Positions 42,267 through 50,266 of a DNA stretch of 64,000 nt are shown one piece after another (the stretch's first letter is position 1; each line of letters opens with the position of its first letter). The notes beneath the pieces are model-generated. The model was given only the letters and a program-made list of their open reading frames with translations. It did not search any database and had not been told where the DNA came from. This stretch comes from Chryseobacterium balustinum (GTDB lineage Bacteria; Bacteroidota; Bacteroidia; Flavobacteriales; Weeksellaceae), in NCBI RefSeq assembly GCF_900168205.1, contig NZ_FUZE01000003.1:1-64000 (forward strand), in the 5' to 3' direction. Made by a program: the position numbers and the translations under genes.

Positions 42267-42785
42267 TTAGTTTGTAGGGCATGTTTGTTTATCAAAGCAT
42301 TTCCAGCCTGCAGGTGTTCCATTGATGTTAATCTGAAGACAGTCTAAATCAATATTAAAAACCATCATTCCTTTAACAAGATTGGTAGACGGAATGGCTG
42401 CAACTTGTGCATTGGTCAATCGGTTTGGTACAAAAGGTTTTGTTTTTGATTCTAAAACTGTCCATGCTCCTTTTCTTACCATTGGCCAATTACCGATGTT
42501 TGTACCTGCTCTTTGTAAGGATGTGATACCATGATTAGTATCTAAAACAGTCCCTGCGGTAATAGCTGGTTTGTAACAAAAACATGCAGATAGTGCAGCA
42601 TTAATAGCATTAGCATAGGTATAAGTGCCTGTGTAGGTAGCGCCTAAAGTATCGTTTGATTCTATTCCATTATAAAATCCGTTAATGCCGTACGAACCTG
42701 CAGCACCGACAACCGCATTGCTACAACAAATACCATAGGCGAAATTACTTCTACGTTGGCAAGTGGCTACATACCTTCTGCGCAT
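42267..42785 (-). CDS. 5'-truncated T9SS-cargo-like protein, left paralogue
   Basis: A 172-residue frame whose first part (MRRRYVATCQRRSNFAYGICC, up to about residue 22) does not look like native coding and which aligns with the right paralogue only from VVGAAGSYGINGFYNG onward. The rest matches the right copy closely: CYKPAITAGTVLDTNHGITS, RAGTNIGNWPMVRKGAWT, PAGWKCFDKQTCP. No signal peptide. It meets the right copy head to head near 42720, so it looks like the C-terminal part of a larger secreted repeat protein that lost its 5' end in a rearrangement. Likely a pseudogene. Confidence 0.6.
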   Translation of the reverse strand: MRRRYVATCQRRSNFAYGICCSNAVVGAAGSYGINGFYNGIESNDTLGATYTGTYTYANAINAALSACFCYKPAITAGTVLDTNHGITSLQRAGTNIGNWPMVRKGAWTVLESKTKPFVPNRLTNAQVAAIPSTNLVKGMMVFNIDLDCLQININGTPAGWKCFDKQTCPTN

Positions 42786-43421
42786 CCTAAATCAGAAGTA
42801 TGTTTAGTAGATACTGATGGTGATCTTGTTCCTAATCATTTGGATAATGACAGTGATAATGATGGTTGTTCTGATGCATTTGAATCAGGTACAGTTGCTT
42901 ATGCTTCTGCAAACGGAGGAACCTTCTCTGCTGGAACCTTAAATAACCCAAGTTCTACATTATCTCCAAATGCAACAGTAGGGAGCAATACACCTGCAGA
43001 CTACGGAGCGAATGGGTTTTATAATATCCTTGAAACTTCAGAAAATGGAGTTTATCTTGGAACTTATACCTATGCAAATGTAATTAATGCACTTATTAGT
43101 AATTGTAATGCAGGATGTTACAAACCAGCTATTACTGTGGGAACTGTTTTAGATACCAAACAGGGGATCACTTCATTGCAAAGAGCGGGTACAGATAACA
43201 GTAACTGGCCAATGGTAAGAAAAGGAGCATGGACTGCTTTGGAATCTAAAACTAAAGGATTTGTGCCAAACAGACTGACAGTTCAACAGATTGCAGATAT
43301 TCCTGCGGCTAACCTGAGAGAAGGGATGATGGTGTATCATATCGGCTTAGACTGTTTATACATTAATACCGACGGAACACCTACCGGATGGAAATGCTTT
43401 AATACTCAGACTTGTCCATAA
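42756..43421 (+). CDS. 5'-truncated thrombospondin-type-repeat protein, right paralogue
   Basis: A 221-residue frame with no signal peptide. It begins at a TTG; the frame stays open back to about 42660 without an ATG. It carries a calcium-binding TSP3-like repeat (DTDGDLVPNHLDNDSDNDGC, about 19-38), then a Ser/Asn/Thr-rich spacer and the module shared with the left paralogue (CYKPAITVGTVLDT...GWKCFNTQTCP). The TSP3 repeat and the missing N-terminus indicate the C-terminal end of a large T9SS-type adhesin or cell-surface protein broken at the head-to-head junction. It is followed 28 bp later by the right 180-residue paralogue. Confidence 0.6.
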   Translation: MASGYIPSAHPKSEVCLVDTDGDLVPNHLDNDSDNDGCSDAFESGTVAYASANGGTFSAGTLNNPSSTLSPNATVGSNTPADYGANGFYNILETSENGVYLGTYTYANVINALISNCNAGCYKPAITVGTVLDTKQGITSLQRAGTDNSNWPMVRKGAWTALESKTKGFVPNRLTVQQIADIPAANLREGMMVYHIGLDCLYINTDGTPTGWKCFNTQTCP

Positions 43422-43449
43422 ATGTTTAATAAGTAATAATACTTAAAAA

Positions 43450-43992
43450 ATGATAACAAAAAATAATATAATAACCGCAGCAGCAGTACTCTTTCTGGGT
43501 ACTCTGCTGATTCCCGGTCAGGTAGCAATAGGAAAAGAGGCTGTGGCTAATTCTTCTATTTCATTAGAATTTGGTGAAACAGAAAACCGAGGGATAGTGC
43601 TTCCATGGGTTACCAGTACGGGAGCTGTTGCAGGGGTTGTAGACGGTACGATGGTGTATGACCTTTCGGATCATAAAGTAAAAGTAAAGTACGCGGCAGG
43701 CTGGAAAGATCTTTCTGTAGATCTTACAGGTGCTACCGGAACAGCGGTACAGATCCAGAATGATGCTACCGAAAATACAGATGCTAAAGTTTCTATCGGT
43801 ACACCGACGACTGCTGCACCTGCAGCTGGTATTTTGGTTTTGGAAGATCAAACAAAAGCCATGGTTCTACCTAGAGTAGCGAGTCCTCATCTTAATATCA
43901 TCGATCCGGCACCTGGGATGATGGTTTATGATACCACTGCCAAGCAGCTCGCTGTTTTTAACGGAACGGTGTGGAGCTTCTGGAAACCTTAA
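43450..43992 (+). CDS. Secreted 180-residue protein, right paralogue
   Basis: A 180-residue exported protein with a signal peptide (MITKNNIITAAAVLFLGTLLIPGQ) and body VAIGKEAVANSSISLEFGETENRGIVLPWVTSTG...WSFWKP that parallels the left copy over its whole length, with the ending VASPHLNIIDPAPGMMVYDTTAKQLAVFNGTVWSFWKP. I do not recognise the family. The pair (truncated TSP3 protein, then this) mirrors the left pair, so each pair descends from one ancestral two-gene unit. Followed by a strong terminator. Confidence 0.8.
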   Translation: MITKNNIITAAAVLFLGTLLIPGQVAIGKEAVANSSISLEFGETENRGIVLPWVTSTGAVAGVVDGTMVYDLSDHKVKVKYAAGWKDLSVDLTGATGTAVQIQNDATENTDAKVSIGTPTTAAPAAGILVLEDQTKAMVLPRVASPHLNIIDPAPGMMVYDTTAKQLAVFNGTVWSFWKP

Positions 43993-44017
43993 ATTAATAA
44001 ACCATAGATAATGGAAA

Positions 44018-44050
44018 CCACCTCAGTATATTTGCTGAGGTGGCTTTTTT
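44018..44050 (+). terminator. Terminator of the right paralogue pair
   Basis: CCACCTCAG / CTGAGGTGG perfect nine-base stem with TATATTTG loop and a T-run. Confidence 0.9.
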
Positions 44051-44218
44051 TGTACTGATATAGAATGTTTTAATTTAATGGTGGGTCATACAACCTTTTA
44101 CTCGAAGTTTTGAGCTAAGCACTTAAATGTTTGAGCATTGAGTACGAAAATTTGACCTTTTAGCTTCGTTATCCGAGCTCAATGCTCAGTATTTGAAGTC
44201 TTAAGCTTTTTATGCTCA

Positions 44219-44272
44219 GCAAAGCAGCTTGCTGTCTTTAATGGCAACGTTGGGAGTTTCTGGAAACCGTAA
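44219..44272 (+). pseudogene. Third paralogue remnant (last 17 codons)
   Basis: Reading from 44219, AKQLAVFNGN-V-G-SFWKP and stop: the same C-terminus as the 179- and 180-residue paralogues, with Trp changed to Gly in the VWSFWKP motif. It has no start and no upstream coding, so it is a fossil of a third copy. Upstream, TGAGCATTGAG and CTCAATGCTCA form an 11-bp inverted repeat in the gap 44130-44191. Confidence 0.7.
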
Positions 44273-44462
44273 TAGAACAATTGTTTTATAGCATAGTGCT
44301 TTTCTGCATATACATAGAGATAAAATTACAATGGATTGAAGTATATCAATCGATTTTTATGTTAATACAAATAGAACAGAACCAAAATACCTACGTAATC
44401 ATGGTGTAGGTGACAATAATCTGATGAGGAGAAAGAAAAAATAAAAAAAAACTAAAATTGAT

Positions 44463-44492
44463 TTGCAAATAAAGAAAAAAGCTTTAAATTTG
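44463..44492 (+). promoter_or_regulatory. tRNA-Gln promoter, copy 2
   Basis: TTG at 44463-44465, 19-bp spacer, TAAATTTG at 44485-44492, identical to the copy 1 promoter over 47 bp. Confidence 0.85.
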
Positions 44493-44508
44493 CATCACCA
44501 AAATATAG

Positions 44509-44579
44509 AGACCCATGGTGTAACGGTAGCACTCTGGTTTTTGGTACCATCAGTTGGGGTTCGAATCCCTGTGGGTCTA
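44509..44579 (+). tRNA. tRNA-Gln (anticodon TTG), copy 2
   Basis: Identical to copy 1 over all 71 bases, with the same cloverleaf. The short spacers between promoter and tRNA differ (AAAC in copy 1, TAG in copy 2) and the flanks diverge just outside the duplicated block. Confidence 0.95.
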
Positions 44580-44586
44580 CATTTTG

Positions 44587-44623
44587 AAGCAATCTTCTGA
44601 TTATCAGTTGATTGCTTTTTTTT
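44587..44623 (+). terminator. tRNA-Gln copy 2 terminator
   Basis: AGCAATC / GATTGCT stem with an internal CTGAT/ATCAG stem and a T-run, a different sequence from the copy 1 terminator, showing the duplication ended at the tRNA 3' end. Confidence 0.75.
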
Positions 44624-44711
44624 GTTTCATTCTTTGATAAATTTTAACTCCAATCAATACCAAAATCTGGGGATTAAGCCTAGAGATTCTCGTCATCTTA
44701 ACCTTTCAAAA

Positions 44712-44797
44712 TTAGCCCAGATCGCAACGGTATCCTTTTTTATTGTAGGGAATAGAGGTGGACAAAAAAGATAGAGTGGAGAGCTGGAAAAAGCTTC
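44712..44797 (+). repeat. Dispersed intergenic element, copy 3
   Basis: AGCCCAGATCGCAACGGTATCC...AAAAAAGATAGAGTGGAGAGC...AAGCTTC, matching the right half of the foldback element at 27997-28085 in order and spacing. It abuts the stop codon of the 1107-residue barrel gene. Confidence 0.65.
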
Positions 44798-47700
44798 TAA
44801 AAACTTGCTTTTACCTGCATACTACCAATGTGGATGGTTCTTTCCCCTGAATTTCTTCCTTCATAATTTAAATTCAGCTGTAGGAATGAATTGATTGCCT
44901 GCTGAATAAAGACACTCCAAACCTGATTTTTGCCAGGTTTTAAACCATCAAGCATTTGGTTTCCTACAATACTGAAGCTGTTTCCGGTAAAGTCGTTGTT
45001 GATGAATGAGAAGTTTCCTCTGATTGACGTTTTCTTGCGTTCCCATTGAATCGTTCCTGTAATATCAAACGCTTTCAGTAATTCCTCACCGTCTTTTCTC
45101 TGTTTTTCGCGGTAAGCTGATGAAAATTCTGCCTGAATAGCATCTGTGAATTTATAGGTTGCTTTGGGCTTGGTTTCAAAATTATTAAGCCTGTAATCTC
45201 TTGTTGCAAAAAGCTGCGATGAATTTTTTAAATCATGAACCGAGTTCTCCCAATCGATTCTGAATTCTTTATTGAACCAATATCCGATATTTACAAAATT
45301 AGAAGTCTGATTTCTTTCTTCGTTACTGAAATTGGCATTCAGGAGGTTGTCGTTTTGTATAAAACGGTAATTTCCGTTCCATCCAGATTTTTCGGTAGGA
45401 TTAAACTGCATCGACATCAAAATGTTCTGATTTTTTAGGATCTGATTTTCACCTTTTTCAAAAGGGTTTATAACCAAAACTTTATCTTTTTTGTAGAAGG
45501 AATTCTGAGAATTTAATGAAATATTAAAATTCCAACGTTTTAAAAATTTATTTTCTGAACTGAAAACAACCGCCGGATTAACGAATAAAGCCAACTGTAA
45601 CTTATTCTTATTAGAAGGAATATACCGCACCGAATTGGTGTAAATTCTGATGTATTGAGCCAGATCGGAATATTCTGCAATCTCAAATTCGTCGAGCTGT
45701 TGTACGCCATCACCATTGTAGTCGGTCCATTTATAAACTCCTTGCCCGTCTGTAACTTTGATGTATTGAAATTCTCTCTGCGCTTCCTGTCCGTTTCCTA
45801 ATTCATAAAATGCCTGAAGACGCATTCCGTTCTTAAATAATTGCTGGTTATACAAAATATTACCCACCACAAAATCTTTATTCTGATCTACATCTACAAT
45901 ATCATCTTTATAAAAGAATTTTCTATAGTGTAGTAAAGCGTTTAACGTTGTTTTTTCAGTTTTAATGATTTGACTTTCCGCCATGAATCCTAAAATTCTG
46001 TTTGTATTTTGGAGGCTGTTGTCACGTACTGAGTCATTTTCTCTCATGTACATTTTGGCTAAAAGTTTAGTTCTTGTACTGTCTCCGATTTTTTTCTGTA
46101 CGAAAAGCTCTCTCCAGCTAAAACTTGTGACATCCATCAGTTGGGTGTCGTTGTATTTTTTTTCGTTGTGTTCCATGCTTCCACCAACTGCCCAACTTCC
46201 TTTTTGGCCTGTGTACTCGGTTCCTGCTCCTCCACGGATGAATTTCGTGTCTTGCAAAGTCGCATTGGTATTAAGGTAGGATAAATTACCTTTTGTATTG
46301 AATTTCCCTTTAATCCAGCTAAAATCTAGATCGTTTTTGGTTCCTTTATAAGAATCCTGTTCGTCAAGATAGTTGATTCTGTAGTTTAAACTAGATTTAT
46401 TATTCCATTTGTTAAGAAAGCTGAAAATAAAACGATTTTGTGTTAATCCGTTAAATTCTTGCGCTAAGTTGAAGTCACGCGAAAATTCTACATCGTTGAT
46501 ACGATCTAAAATATGAAACTGTTTATCGATATATTGATACTCAAAGCTTGGTGTACCTTTCCAGTTGTTTTTGGTGAATGTTTTGTTTCCAAAAATTCTT
46601 GCTGCATATCCCAAATTCTGGTCAGAATCTTTTGAAGAGAATAAGTTGATGTCATAGTTACTCATCGAGATGTCGGCACCGATTTTACCGTCTTTCAACA
46701 AATATTCAGAGTTTAAAGTATAAACCTGAGCTTTCTGTGGCGAAGGAAGTTTTCTTACCGCACGATAATCTCCTAAATTGGGGCCAACGTATTCAAAAAC
46801 CCTTCCGTTATTGGTAGTTTGCGTTAGTTTGTAATCTCCTAAATTAGCTCCAAAATAAGTGAATGAAACCTGATACAATGTTTGGGTAACATCGGTTGAA
46901 AACTGATAGTAATTTCCGTTAGGATTCTGAACGAGACTGTAAAGGATTTTATTAACATCGTATTCTGCAATTACACCAGAGGGAGCATACATTAAATTGG
47001 TGTCGTTTCCGGCATCCGCTAAAATCTGCTCGTCTTCTTTCGATAAATTTAAAGCTAATGGAGCATTTTTATTATCATTTTCCATGAACCAGTTAAGTCC
47101 CACTTTTAATTTTTCTCTTTGATGCTCAACTTTTCCGGTGAATAAATATCTGGAATAATTCCTGTTGGCATAATTAAAAGAAATGGTAATAAAATTCTGC
47201 TGGAAAATCGGTCTGAAACTGGTAAAAGTAACTTCCCCTGTATTATAATTAATGATGTAATCCTGATTCTCTCCACGTTTCATCAAAATACCATCAATGA
47301 AAACCTGTTCGGAACCTGAAATCAGGGTAATGAATTGTTCACCATTTTTTCCGGTTAAACGGTAAGGTCCCTGATTTCCTTCAATACCCTGAAAACGGAT
47401 TCTATGGAATTCACTTCGTGCTACACCCGCCGAAACATCAATGAATGTTTTATTATCGGTTCCAAGCTGTGTCTGAAACTGAATTCCCATGCTTCGACGT
47501 TGATATTTGGCAAAATAATTTTTAGAATCTACCAAATCTAAATGTCCGGCTCTAAGAATAGATTTATCCTTAATATTAAGCTGCATGTAAATTTTGTCGA
47601 ACTCTTCTAAAGTCTGCGTATATCCATCTGCCTGGATCGGTAAATTGTGGTCTGAAATACTTGCCAAGACTGTAACATCTTTTGAAAGTCTCCCGGAAAT

Positions 47701-48120
47701 CTGAAGATCCATAGAACTTTGTACAGATTGTCCCTGATTGTTACCGAAAGTAATTCCTCGAATAATAGAACCTTTTGAATTTAATTCTCCTAAAAATCTC
47801 TTGGAATCATTTTTTGCAAGTACGGCTTCATCTACAATAATTCTGTTGCTGGTTTTCACAAAATCCATGGTGTCTTTTGCAAAAATATCCTGTCCGAATT
47901 TAAAAGCAAGAATGCTGTCTTTTTTTTTAGCTAAAATACTGTCATTCTTAGATGAAATAGAATCTTTGGGGATATTGGGGTTTTTCCACGAAAATATTTG
48001 AGCATTATTCATTGATAAGCCCATGAAAAAAAGTACGAATATCAGAATAGAATTCCGCAAGTCTTCTAAAAATAAGTGGTAAAAATAACTAAAAAATATG
48101 AACAGTTTCCTTTTTAACAT
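44797..48120 (-). CDS. Large outer-membrane barrel protein, function unknown
   Basis: A 1107-residue protein conserved in character with Bacteroidota surface proteins but of no family I can name. A hydrophobic N-terminal stretch (SILIFVLFFMGLSMNNAQ, about 24-41) could be a long signal sequence; the annotated start may be a few codons early. The body is repetitively beta-rich: GSIIRGITFGNNQGQSVQSSMDLQISGRL, YNRNYSRYLF-type strands and many FxxxY alternations to the end, consistent with a large outer-membrane barrel. About residues 150-330 show a region (ITFGNNQG...RAGHLDLVDSKN) seen in DUF-type barrels. The gene ends at the element at 44712-44797. Confidence 0.75.
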   Translation of the reverse strand: MLKRKLFIFFSYFYHLFLEDLRNSILIFVLFFMGLSMNNAQIFSWKNPNIPKDSISSKNDSILAKKKDSILAFKFGQDIFAKDTMDFVKTSNRIIVDEAVLAKNDSKRFLGELNSKGSIIRGITFGNNQGQSVQSSMDLQISGRLSKDVTVLASISDHNLPIQADGYTQTLEEFDKIYMQLNIKDKSILRAGHLDLVDSKNYFAKYQRRSMGIQFQTQLGTDNKTFIDVSAGVARSEFHRIRFQGIEGNQGPYRLTGKNGEQFITLISGSEQVFIDGILMKRGENQDYIINYNTGEVTFTSFRPIFQQNFITISFNYANRNYSRYLFTGKVEHQREKLKVGLNWFMENDNKNAPLALNLSKEDEQILADAGNDTNLMYAPSGVIAEYDVNKILYSLVQNPNGNYYQFSTDVTQTLYQVSFTYFGANLGDYKLTQTTNNGRVFEYVGPNLGDYRAVRKLPSPQKAQVYTLNSEYLLKDGKIGADISMSNYDINLFSSKDSDQNLGYAARIFGNKTFTKNNWKGTPSFEYQYIDKQFHILDRINDVEFSRDFNLAQEFNGLTQNRFIFSFLNKWNNKSSLNYRINYLDEQDSYKGTKNDLDFSWIKGKFNTKGNLSYLNTNATLQDTKFIRGGAGTEYTGQKGSWAVGGSMEHNEKKYNDTQLMDVTSFSWRELFVQKKIGDSTRTKLLAKMYMRENDSVRDNSLQNTNRILGFMAESQIIKTEKTTLNALLHYRKFFYKDDIVDVDQNKDFVVGNILYNQQLFKNGMRLQAFYELGNGQEAQREFQYIKVTDGQGVYKWTDYNGDGVQQLDEFEIAEYSDLAQYIRIYTNSVRYIPSNKNKLQLALFVNPAVVFSSENKFLKRWNFNISLNSQNSFYKKDKVLVINPFEKGENQILKNQNILMSMQFNPTEKSGWNGNYRFIQNDNLLNANFSNEERNQTSNFVNIGYWFNKEFRIDWENSVHDLKNSSQLFATRDYRLNNFETKPKATYKFTDAIQAEFSSAYREKQRKDGEELLKAFDITGTIQWERKKTSIRGNFSFINNDFTGNSFSIVGNQMLDGLKPGKNQVWSVFIQQAINSFLQLNLNYEGRNSGERTIHIGSMQVKASF

Positions 48121-48145
48121 TATTAACAGTAAATTAACCTTAATA

Positions 48146-48177
48146 TTGTCTCAAATAGAAAAATTGCCGTAATTTTG
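48146..48177 (+). promoter_or_regulatory. Promoter of T9SS cargo gene 1
   Basis: TTG at 48146-48148, 21-bp spacer, TAATTTTG at 48170-48177, then TGTAAATTATTAAT. The same TAATTTTG core and downstream words recur before the next two genes. Confidence 0.8.
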
Positions 48178-48212
48178 CCATGTAAATTATTAATAATATA
48201 AAAAATTAAGTT

Positions 48213-49130
48213 ATGAAAAAGTTTTATTCTTTATTGAGCATCTGTATCTTTACAGTATCAATGTTAGCGCAAACGACACTTACAGAGTGGGCTCCTGACT
48301 CTACAAACAATCCCGGTGGACAGTATAATTTTGGACCTAGTCCATTTACAGCAACTTCTTCAAATGCCAATTTAACAATTGGAGGATTGTCAAGAGGAGT
48401 TGGCTTTGTAGTGCCTTCAACAGGAAATGCAGCTGGTGCTGCTGCTGCTTGGGGAGGAACAGATCTTACAAGTGCTGATGTAGCTAGTGCAATTGCAGCA
48501 GATGATTTTGCTACTTTCACTGTAACAGCTAACGCAGGTTATCAAGTATCTTTTTCTGGTATAGACTCTTACAATGTGAGAAGATCAAATACTGGTGCAA
48601 CTAGTGGGCAGTGGCAATATCAAGTGGGATCTGGAACTTTCACAAACATAGGGTCAGTAATTACTTGGGGTACAGGTACAAGTAATGCTGGAAATGAACA
48701 ACCAGCAATCGATCTAAGTGGTATTTCTCAATTACAGAATGTGGCTGCAGGAACTACTGTTACTTTCAGAATCGTAGCATTTGGAGCAAGTGGTAGTGGG
48801 GGAACATTCTATCTTACAAATGGTCATGCAAACGCAACAAGCAAAACATTAACAGTGAAAGGATCTGTTCAAACTTCGACTTTAGCTGTTGCAGACTTCA
48901 AAAAAATAACTCCAAACTTCGTAAAAAATACTTTGGTGAAAAACGACGAAATCATTTTCGGTTCTGATGTGAAAGATATTAAAGTATATACTTTGTCAGG
49001 AGCTATCGTTAAAACTGGTGATGTGAAAAACGGATCTACTTTAAATGTTGCTGAATTGGCTAAAGGAAACTATATCATAACAGGTATCGTAAACAATCAG
49101 CCAGCTTCTCAGAAAATTTTGAAAGACTAA
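48213..49130 (+). CDS. Secreted T9SS cargo protein 1 of 3
   Basis: A 305-residue exported protein: signal peptide (cleavage near SMLAQ, about 19), a beta-sandwich-like body (GQYNFGPSPFTATSSNANLTIGG...SFSGIDSYNVRRSN, about 30-225) and a C-terminal about 75-residue T9SS type A sorting domain (TLAVADFKKITPNFVKNTLVKNDEIIFGSD...LAKGNYIITG). The body resembles a carbohydrate-binding or adhesin jelly-roll by pattern only. It is one of three consecutive genes with near-identical sorting domains and shared promoter core. Confidence 0.88.
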   Translation: MKKFYSLLSICIFTVSMLAQTTLTEWAPDSTNNPGGQYNFGPSPFTATSSNANLTIGGLSRGVGFVVPSTGNAAGAAAAWGGTDLTSADVASAIAADDFATFTVTANAGYQVSFSGIDSYNVRRSNTGATSGQWQYQVGSGTFTNIGSVITWGTGTSNAGNEQPAIDLSGISQLQNVAAGTTVTFRIVAFGASGSGGTFYLTNGHANATSKTLTVKGSVQTSTLAVADFKKITPNFVKNTLVKNDEIIFGSDVKDIKVYTLSGAIVKTGDVKNGSTLNVAELAKGNYIITGIVNNQPASQKILKD

Positions 49131-49154
49131 TCTTTAGTTAAGATATAAATAGAG

Positions 49155-49184
49155 AACAGCTGCAGAAAAGTAGCTGTTTTTTTT
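49155..49184 (+). terminator. Terminator of T9SS cargo gene 1
   Basis: AACAGCT / AGCTGTT stem with T-run, 24 bp after the stop codon. Confidence 0.75.
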
Positions 49185-49296
49185 GGTGATGATTTAAATT
49201 AAAATCAAGCAGTAACTCTTTTTTTATTCACTTTTAGGTTGAGTATTGTTAATAATCATTTAATTGTACTTTTTAAATTTTTCGTAATTATAGCCT

Positions 49297-49304
49297 TAAT
49301 TTTG
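49297..49304 (+). promoter_or_regulatory. Promoter -7 box of T9SS cargo gene 2
   Basis: TAATTTTG followed by TGTAAATTATTAAT, the same as before gene 1; no clear -33 TTG. Confidence 0.6.
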
Positions 49305-49346
49305 TGGTGTAAATTATTAATTAACTAAAAAATAAAATAAAAAGTT

Positions 49347-50099
49347 ATGAAAAAGATTTATTCTATTGTTGTTGGAATGTTATTTACCGCGACAATACAT
49401 GCACAGGGAACTGAAAATTTTGATACCAGAACTGCTACCGCGGGAAATGGCTACACAACTTCAAATTTTAATGGTGCAGATGGTACAACCTGGGATCTTA
49501 GCGATGGGCGTATCATTGAGACTAATACTAATAATCTTACAATCTCCGGAACAACCACTCTTATCAGAGATGGTGCAGGAGGACAAAATGTTACTTTTTC
49601 AAATGGTGTGGGAACTTTAAGTTTCCAATATAAAAAAGCTTTTACAGGAGGAACTACCAGAACAGTTCAGCTTTATGTGAACGGAACAATGGTGAATGAA
49701 ACTGCTGGTTTCGGAACAGGTAACGGTGGACAGGATACAGTATATAATTACTCTTATGCCATCAACTCAACTGCGGCAGTTACAGTAAGAGTTGCCGCTA
49801 CAGGTGCACAGGTATCTGTTGATAATTTTGCATGGACAGCAGCAGGCGGACTTTCAGTTGCAGATTTCAAAAAAGTTAATCCAAACTTTATCAAAAACAC
49901 TTTAGTTAAAAACGACGAAATCACTTTCGGAGCAGATGCAAAAGACGTAAAAGTGTATACATTAACAGGTCAGTTGGTGAAAACTGCTTCTGTAAAAGCT
50001 AATGGAACTTTAAATATTGCTGAATTAGCTGAAGGGAACTACATCGTTACAGGAACTGTAAATAACCAAGCTGTTTCTCAGAAAATTTTGAAAGACTAA
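49347..50099 (+). CDS. Secreted T9SS cargo protein 2 of 3
   Basis: A 250-residue exported protein with a signal peptide (cleavage near TIHAQ), a beta-rich body (NFDTRTATAGNGYTTSNFNGADGTTWDLSD, typical of jelly-roll or carbohydrate-binding folds) and the same T9SS type A sorting domain (ADFKKVNPNFIKNTLVKNDEITFG). The body differs from protein 1 while the sorting domain is nearly the same, suggesting duplication and swapping of the functional domain. It has its own promoter and terminator. Confidence 0.88.
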   Translation: MKKIYSIVVGMLFTATIHAQGTENFDTRTATAGNGYTTSNFNGADGTTWDLSDGRIIETNTNNLTISGTTTLIRDGAGGQNVTFSNGVGTLSFQYKKAFTGGTTRTVQLYVNGTMVNETAGFGTGNGGQDTVYNYSYAINSTAAVTVRVAATGAQVSVDNFAWTAAGGLSVADFKKVNPNFIKNTLVKNDEITFGADAKDVKVYTLTGQLVKTASVKANGTLNIAELAEGNYIVTGTVNNQAVSQKILKD

Positions 50100-50130
50100 T
50101 CTGATTTTAAATAAATCAAATTAATATTAT

Positions 50131-50156
50131 AAACCGCTTCTTTGAGGCGGTTTTTT
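50131..50156 (+). terminator. Terminator of T9SS cargo gene 2
   Basis: AAACCGC / GCGGTTT stem and six T residues. Confidence 0.85.
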
Positions 50157-50223
50157 GTATTTTATACTTTCTTGTCTTTAAATTAATTTTAAAACATGTG
50201 GTATATGGTTATTGATATGGTAT

Positions 50224-50231
50224 TAATTTTG
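50224..50231 (+). promoter_or_regulatory. Promoter -7 box of T9SS cargo gene 3
   Basis: TAATTTTG then TATAAATTATTGTAA, matching the first two genes' promoters closely but with less conserved downstream sequence. Confidence 0.6.
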
Positions 50232-50266
50232 TATAAATTATTGTAAATCAACCAAAATATCACGTT

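Noticed and set aside
43564-43851. A 95-codon minus-strand frame with many Cys, antisense to the right paralogue.
   Set aside because: It lies wholly inside a convincing gene on the other strand; Cys-richness is a by-product of the antisense codons.
41690-44580. Prophage or integrative element.
   Set aside because: No integrase, recombinase, phage or conjugation gene is present despite the tRNA flanks; duplication and inversion explain it without one.
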